From assembly GCA_965603295.1 (NCBI GenBank), contig CBFDCL010000086.1, forward strand, positions 1 to 9,046: a DNA stretch of 9,046 bases. Direction: 5' to 3'. The translations under genes and the position numbers were made by a program. The stretch is from JAFGWO01 sp965603295 (GTDB lineage Bacteria; BMS3Abin14). Below the pieces are notes generated by a model. It was not told the origin of the DNA, did no database searches, and worked only from the letters and a program-made list of their open reading frames with translations. Numbering within the stretch: the stretch's first letter is position 1; each line of letters begins with the position of its first letter. Positions 5,919 to 9,046 of the stretch are shown here, piece after piece.

Positions 5919-7076
5919 TTACAGGTACCTGAGAGCGTCGTTGGGGTCCAGGCGCGCGGCCATGAGAGCAGGGTAGACGCTGGCGGCGAGGCCTAGTAAA
6001 ACAGCGGCCAGGGGAGCACCGAACGCGAGAACCGGCGTGATGGGTATCGCCACTTGCGCGCTTTTTGTAAACAGCGGGATGGCTGCCCATGTGGCGCCCA
6101 GCCCCAGCGGATAACCGAGGACCCCGGCCAGGACAGAGATGATGGCGGACTCGGTGAGCACGATGCGAATGACTTGGCTCTTCCTGAAGCCGATGGCCCG
6201 GAAGATGCCGATCTCGCGTGTTCGTTCCCGGACGCTTCCCATCATGGTGACGAGGACCACCATAGCCCCCACGAGCACGACGATGGAGGACACCCCGAGG
6301 GTCAGTTTCCGGAACTGGGCCAGCGTCTCCATCCTGTTTTTGACAACGGACTGGATGGCCATGACCTTGGCACCGGGAAGGGCGTCGGCGATCTGGCTTA
6401 CCATGTCCTCTATGGGGCAGTCCTTGCAAAGGGCTGCCACTTCTACCATGGAAACACGGCCCTCTTTTCCGAGCAGTGCCTGGGCGGTGGAGAGCCGGGC
6501 GAAGGCCAACTGGTCGTCCTGGGAGCCGGTGGGATCGAGGATGCCTGAGACGATAAGGGTCCGGCCGCTGGCCTCGACGGTGTCACCCGTGGACAGGTTC
6601 AGGATCCGGGCCGCCTCGAACCCCAGGAGGAGGCTGTCTTCGCCCGGCTCGGTTCCGGTGACCTTCCACCACGGTTTCAGGATATTCGTCGTCTCGAAGT
6701 CGATACCGGAAAGAAGCACACGGGTACCCGAGATATCTAGGACGCCCAGGACCATAGGGCCAATGGCGGCGACGTTGCCCGCGTTGGGGATCGTGTTGAT
6801 CTTGCCCAGATCGGCCTGCCGGATCTCCTCCATCTCGAAGGAGACGCCTCCGAGGGACAGGCCCCCGTAGTTCAGGGAGAGGTTCTCGGTCCTGGGCACC
6901 ACGAGGATGTTGGCGCCGAACTTCTCCAGTTTGTAGTTGATGTCATCGGTCATGGCCCCGACAAGGGTCATCAGGGCCACAACGGTGGTAACGCCGATGA
7001 GGAGGCCGGCCAGGACGAAGAACGCCTTGGCCTTCCGCCTCCTCAGGTTCAAAAGGGAGATGTCTTTCAGGGTCAT
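5919..7076 (-). CDS. FtsX/MacB-type ABC transporter permease with periplasmic CxxC
   Basis: The 385-residue inner-membrane protein has the MacB/FtsX layout. A short basic N-terminus (LLNLRRRKAKAF) leads to TM1 at about 18-40, then a periplasmic MacB-core-type domain at about 50-255, then three C-terminal helices (about 262-280, 305-330, 347-368). REIGIFRAIG (288-297) and YPALMAARLDPNDALRYL at the C-terminus are family hallmarks. The periplasmic domain carries CKDC at 217-220, the only two cysteines in the protein; this is not a general MacB feature, and it matches the CxxC-rich partner protein encoded upstream. The start ATG lies 2 bases after the stop of the DUF2318 gene, so translation is coupled. 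I infer a dimeric transporter with the ATPase downstream. The substrate is unknown. Confidence 0.9.
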   Translation of the reverse strand: MTLKDISLLNLRRRKAKAFFVLAGLLIGVTTVVALMTLVGAMTDDINYKLEKFGANILVVPRTENLSLNYGGLSLGGVSFEMEEIRQADLGKINTIPNAGNVAAIGPMVLGVLDISGTRVLLSGIDFETTNILKPWWKVTGTEPGEDSLLLGFEAARILNLSTGDTVEASGRTLIVSGILDPTGSQDDQLAFARLSTAQALLGKEGRVSMVEVAALCKDCPIEDMVSQIADALPGAKVMAIQSVVKNRMETLAQFRKLTLGVSSIVVLVGAMVVLVTMMGSVRERTREIGIFRAIGFRKSQVIRIVLTESAIISVLAGVLGYPLGLGATWAAIPLFTKSAQVAIPITPVLAFGAPLAAVLLGLAASVYPALMAARLDPNDALRYL

Positions 7077-7078
7077 GA

Positions 7079-7639
7079 TCAGCCTCTCCCGCCGTAGTTA
7101 AAGTAACGGGTACCTTCCCTGACGATGTCGGCAGCCTTGATGGTCACCTTGTCACCCTGGACGGTGCGTGTGAGGGGGGAAGGGTTGCAGCCGCCCCTGA
7201 CCTCGTTGACCTTGATGGAGGCGAACTTAAGGCCGCAGTTGTTGCAGATCATCGAATCACCCTCCTGGCGGTAGCCCTTTCCCGCCGGCCAGCACGAGTC
7301 GCAGGCATCGAAGGCGGCCCGGATGACGCCGTCGCTGCTTTTGAGGATGAAGTAGCGGATGGTTGTTCCGTCTTTGGTCTTGTAACTGTAGAACCGGGCC
7401 TTGCCGTTGTCGAAATCGCTGACGGGATATACAAATTCCTTGACGTCAGACTGTGCCGCGGCCACTGCCTGGGCCGTGACCGGACCAGCTCCGGAACCCT
7501 TTATCAAATAGATCCCGGCCCCCGCTGCAGCAGCGGCGACGATCAGGGTGATAAACAGAGGCAATCTGCTTTTTTTACCCGCCCCGAGGACGGCGGCTTT
7601 CTTGGATTCACTCTTGTCGTTCATATTATTCCTGGACAT
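7079..7639 (-). CDS. Membrane-anchored DUF2318 (FtrD-like) cysteine protein
   Basis: This 186-residue protein has an N-terminal membrane anchor (LPLFITLIVAAAAAGAGIYL, about 27-46) and a periplasmic domain with the DUF2318 signature: FDACDSCWPAGKGY (Cys113, Cys116), ICNNCGLKF (Cys132, Cys135) and GGCNPSPL (Cys151). DUF2318 is the domain found at the C-terminus of FtrD of the FtrABCD iron-uptake system; its five cysteines suggest metal, Fe-S or disulfide chemistry. ATG 7639 is chosen because AAGGAG (7646-7651) sits 6 bases upstream. The frame runs on to a TTG at 7678, but that stretch is heptamer repeat DNA. Stop and next start are separated by 2 bases, so it forms a three-gene unit with the permease and ATPase. 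I infer that it delivers or receives substrate or electrons for the transporter; no reaction is shown. Confidence 0.88.
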   Translation of the reverse strand: MSRNNMNDKSESKKAAVLGAGKKSRLPLFITLIVAAAAAGAGIYLIKGSGAGPVTAQAVAAAQSDVKEFVYPVSDFDNGKARFYSYKTKDGTTIRYFILKSSDGVIRAAFDACDSCWPAGKGYRQEGDSMICNNCGLKFASIKVNEVRGGCNPSPLTRTVQGDKVTIKAADIVREGTRYFNYGGRG

Positions 7640-7664
7640 GGTGGTCTCCTTATAATCAGTTCCA

Positions 7665-7699
7665 TGTTCAACGTTCAATGTTCAATGTTTAACGTTTGA
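7665..7699. repeat. Heptamer array D, consensus YGTTCAA
   Basis: Five 7-bp units: TGTTCAA, CGTTCAA, TGTTCAA, TGTTTAA, CGTTTGA. The array ends 13 bases upstream of the AAGGAG ribosome site of the DUF2318 gene. It is the inverted partner of the array at 7829-7857. Confidence 0.88.
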
Positions 7700-7759
7700 A
7701 AATTTAATGGGCGGCCCGATCCGTCATTATTGAGCCGATCAAAACGGACCTTCGGGTGG

Positions 7760-7780
7760 GTTCAAGGTCGAAGGTTCCAG
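7760..7780. repeat. Short degenerate heptamer run, GTTCAAG-like
   Basis: Three units, GTTCAAG, GTCGAAG and GTTCCAG, lie between arrays D and E in the 226-base spacer upstream of the DUF2318 gene. Confidence 0.5.
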
Positions 7781-7828
7781 AGGTTATCCCTCTTCCGGAA
7801 ACGCCGAACGGGTAGGCTGATTCAGGAG

Positions 7829-7857
7829 CGTTGAACCTTGAACTTTGAACCTTGAAC
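7829..7857. repeat. Heptamer array E, consensus NTTGAAC, inverted partner of array D
   Basis: Units GTTGAAC, CTTGAAC, TTTGAAC and CTTGAAC, beginning 8 bases past the stop of the Cys-rich gene. Its reverse complement matches 7666-7694 at 25 of 29 positions, three of the four mismatches falling on the seventh base of a unit. Confidence 0.88.
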
Positions 7858-7865
7858 GGCTCTGC

Positions 7866-8255
7866 TCAACAGAGGATTGCGGCGTTGGAAAGGTAGACGG
7901 GTATTGTCGGTTGAGAACCTAAAAGATTAAACGTGGGTGGGTGAGTGCGTAAGCGCGTGTGTGCGAGGGATGAATCGGCGAAAGAAAGGATGTCAATGCC
8001 GTCGGAAGGTAAATTCCCGGAGTTGGGACAGCATAAGGCTTCGTCAAGCAGAGCTTCGAACCGGCCGGCCTCGAAACCGCAGGTGACCCCGTCCAAATTG
8101 CAGCAGGACGGTGCTTCAAAGAAGGCGGCGCCGGCCCGGTCGGGCGGCCTGCAGCAGTCCATGCCACAGTCGGGGGAAAAGGCAAAGGCCGGGGCCCCCA
8201 TGAGGGTCAGGGCCAGGAGGGCAATGACAAGTATGTTAAAAAATCTCTTTGACAT
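7866..8255 (-). CDS. Small exported cysteine-rich protein, unknown function
   Basis: The 129-residue product has a Sec signal peptide (MSKRFFNILVIALLALTLMG) with a likely cleavage at AFA-F after residue 25. The mature part carries nine cysteines at 30, 34, 35, 51, 52, 59, 75, 76 and 129, arranged as CGMDCC, SCC, TCG and LCC pairs. That pattern suits metal binding or structural disulfides; I know no named family. ATG 8255 fits a sigma70 promoter at 8286-8314 that leaves a leader of about 24 bases, although no clear Shine-Dalgarno is present. Residues about 95-110 (SLAHTRLRTHPPTFN) are encoded by an 8-bp repeat array, so the C-terminus may be newly acquired. It lies upstream of the DUF2318-permease-ATPase unit in the same direction, 226 bases away. 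A shared role is inferred from position and cysteine content. Confidence 0.72.
   Translation of the reverse strand: MSKRFFNILVIALLALTLMGAPAFAFSPDCGMDCCRPPDRAGAAFFEAPSCCNLDGVTCGFEAGRFEALLDEALCCPNSGNLPSDGIDILSFADSSLAHTRLRTHPPTFNLLGSQPTIPVYLSNAAILC
7931..7970. repeat. 8-bp-period array inside the Cys-rich protein gene
   Basis: Octamers ACGTGGGT, GGGTGAGT, GCGTAAGC, GCGTGTGT and GCGAGGGA run in phase. They share the GCGTGNGT word with the array in the rhlB-like gene, have the same orientation relative to transcription, and encode part of the C-terminal third of the protein. Confidence 0.6.
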
Positions 8256-8285
8256 GGCAGTTTTGATAATTATAAACCGTGGAAG

Positions 8286-8314
8286 AATATAATCAGGTCG
8301 TTTCAGTTTGTCAA
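8286..8314 (-). promoter_or_regulatory. Strong sigma70-type promoter of the Cys-rich gene
   Basis: Read on the - strand, perfect TTGACA (8309-8314) is followed after exactly 17 bases by TATATT (8286-8291, 5 of 6 to TATAAT). The start would be near 8279, about 24 bases before ATG 8255. It may also drive the DUF2318-permease-ATPase genes downstream. Confidence 0.75.
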
Positions 8315-8334
8315 CCAATTAAGTCAACATTGGT
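8314..8334. promoter_or_regulatory. Inverted repeat abutting the -35 box, possible operator
   Basis: ACCAAT (8314-8319) and ATTGGT (8329-8334) are perfect 6-bp arms around 9 bases, and the left arm touches the TTGACA box. On the - strand GTTGAC also occurs twice, 13 bases apart. The position suits a regulator; arms this short can arise by chance. Confidence 0.3.
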
Positions 8335-8444
8335 GGAAATTGTTTACCTGGTGATCGGTGTTTTGAAGCTTCCAGGATTGCTCCTTTGCCCGAGTGGAAG
8401 GTTTCTGGTACCGGGGTGTGCGAGTTTCCGGTCCCATCGGTACG

Positions 8445-8477
8445 AAAAGGGGGGCAGCGAATCGCTGCCCCCTTTTT
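8445..8477 (-). terminator. Bidirectional-looking intrinsic terminator downstream of the P-domain gene
   Basis: GGGGGCAGCG (8450-8459) pairs with CGCTGCCCCC (8463-8472) around a 3-base loop. A run of four A (8445-8448) gives the - strand T-tract, and five T follow on the + strand (8473-8477). It lies 25-30 bases after the stop of the P-domain gene, so that is its likely client; no + strand gene ends nearby. Confidence 0.85.
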
Positions 8478-8501
8478 ATGCTGTTTTATCTTGTTTGGAA
8501 G

Positions 8502-9046
8502 CTATCTCACAATCAGCCTCCACTCCTCAAGAGTACCACCATCTACTCCGCAAACGTCATCGATTATGTGTAAGGTCCATGTACCATCAGCACTCTCCCC
8601 GCTAACGGTGGAAAGGGCAACCTCGGGTTGATAGATTCCCAGGAAAGGAGCTGTACCGGTGGTAATCGAATTAATCGCTGCGTCGCTGAAAATAGTATTT
8701 GTATAGTTGTTTCCGCTACTTCCGTTGTCAGTCGATATTTCGATCGTGGTGCCTGTAGGTGACTCCAGGAAGATATCCAGATCATCAGTCCATGTATGAG
8801 GGATATTAATATCCAGGGTCACCTTGCGCACAGCAGCAGGTCCTCCAGACACATTAATAGTGGAGCTCACCGAGCAGCTCTCCGCAGGTCCGGAGTCGAT
8901 GTCAATGGGGAAGGTGTCTCCGCTTTCATAGGGGTCAGGCATTTCAGAGACCCAGGTTAAGGCGTTGCCCATCAGCCTTGCACCGTCGGTGGACGATGCC
9001 CAGGCACTTGCGCCAAGGGATGAATCGCTGGATGGGGGGTAAAAGC
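8502..9046 (-). CDS. C-terminal part of a secreted protein ending in a P/Homo B domain, 5' end outside window
   Basis: The frame is open from the right window edge and ends at 8502. Its first visible residues read FYPPSSDSSLGASAWASS, then ALTWVSEMPDPYESGDTF. The last 130 or so residues form a P/Homo B (proprotein convertase) beta-barrel: VSGGPAAVRKVTLDINIPHTW, DDLDIFLESPTGT, NYTNTIFSDAA, SGESADGTWTLHIIDD and LEEWRLIV are the expected landmarks. In bacteria such domains usually sit at the C-terminus of secreted subtilisin-like proteases or other exoenzymes, where they aid folding or surface binding. The catalytic or upstream part is not in the window, so no enzyme is claimed. There is an internal ATG at 8972, but open coding sequence before it and lack of a signal peptide there argue for a longer gene. 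A strong terminator follows. Confidence 0.85.
   Translation of the reverse strand, partial: FYPPSSDSSLGASAWASSTDGARLMGNALTWVSEMPDPYESGDTFPIDIDSGPAESCSVSSTINVSGGPAAVRKVTLDINIPHTWTDDLDIFLESPTGTTIEISTDNGSSGNNYTNTIFSDAAINSITTGTAPFLGIYQPEVALSTVSGESADGTWTLHIIDDVCGVDGGTLEEWRLIVR

Noticed and set aside
6054..6870. Overlapping + strand open frames across the permease gene
   Set aside because: They mirror the permease codons, are rich in His, Gly, Met and Thr from antisense reading, and lack starts with ribosome sites.
7649..7680. TTGAAC-N18-TATAAG promoter for the DUF2318 gene supplied by the heptamer array
   Set aside because: The -10 box overlaps the AAGGAG ribosome site, so the transcript would start about 3 bases before the ATG and lose that site.
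3076..7857. CRISPR array interpretation of the short repeats
   Set aside because: Units are 7-8 bp in direct tandem without unique spacers, and no cas gene is present.
8408..8443. GTACCG/CGGTAC inverted repeat before the 8450 hairpin as a regulatory RNA
   Set aside because: Only 6-bp arms with a 24-base loop and no conserved motif; next to a clear terminator that explains the structure needed there.

Overview
The window is a moderately GC-rich stretch of chromosome from a diderm bacterium. Two putative lipoproteins, a RhlB-type DEAD-box helicase, a MacB/FtsX-type ABC transporter and an exported P-domain protein all fit a Gram-negative cell. The gene mix and the heptamer-filled intergenic spaces suggest an uncultured deltaproteobacterium (Desulfobacterota) or a relative, but this is inference; no rRNA or phylogenetic marker is present.

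Left part, + strand (1-2237): a small basic protein with one C-terminal membrane segment; a lipoprotein with two carboxypeptidase-regulatory-like beta domains that appears broken by a near-start frame lesion and an in-frame TAG; and a GAF plus degenerate GGDEF protein in which the catalytic motif reads SRREL. Genes on the - strand fill the rest. A lipoprotein of unknown function (2307-3029) faces the + strand block. It is followed by a repeat-rich spacer (3030-3325), a RhlB-like RNA helicase (3326-4711) with its own sigma70-type promoter, and a tRNA-Gln(CTG)/tRNA-Glu(CTC) pair ending in an intrinsic terminator.

Right part, - strand (5158-8314): a sigma70-type promoter drives a small cysteine-rich exported protein (8255-7866). 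After a spacer carrying inverted heptamer arrays comes a tight three-gene unit: a membrane-anchored DUF2318 (FtrD-like) protein with CxxC motifs, an FtsX/MacB-type permease with a periplasmic CxxC, and its ATPase. These probably act together in envelope transport linked to metal or thiol/redox chemistry; the substrate cannot be read from sequence. Beyond a terminator hairpin lies the 3' part of a secreted protein ending in a P/Homo B domain, cut by the window edge.

The most unusual feature is the intergenic DNA itself. Nearly every - strand spacer carries degenerate tandem repeats with 7-bp period (different words, same period), often as inverted partner arrays: 25/27 match flanking the helicase gene and 25/29 match between the Cys-rich and DUF2318 genes. 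Two 8-bp arrays of one related word family lie inside coding sequence. These arrays also extend three reading frames upstream with false starts.
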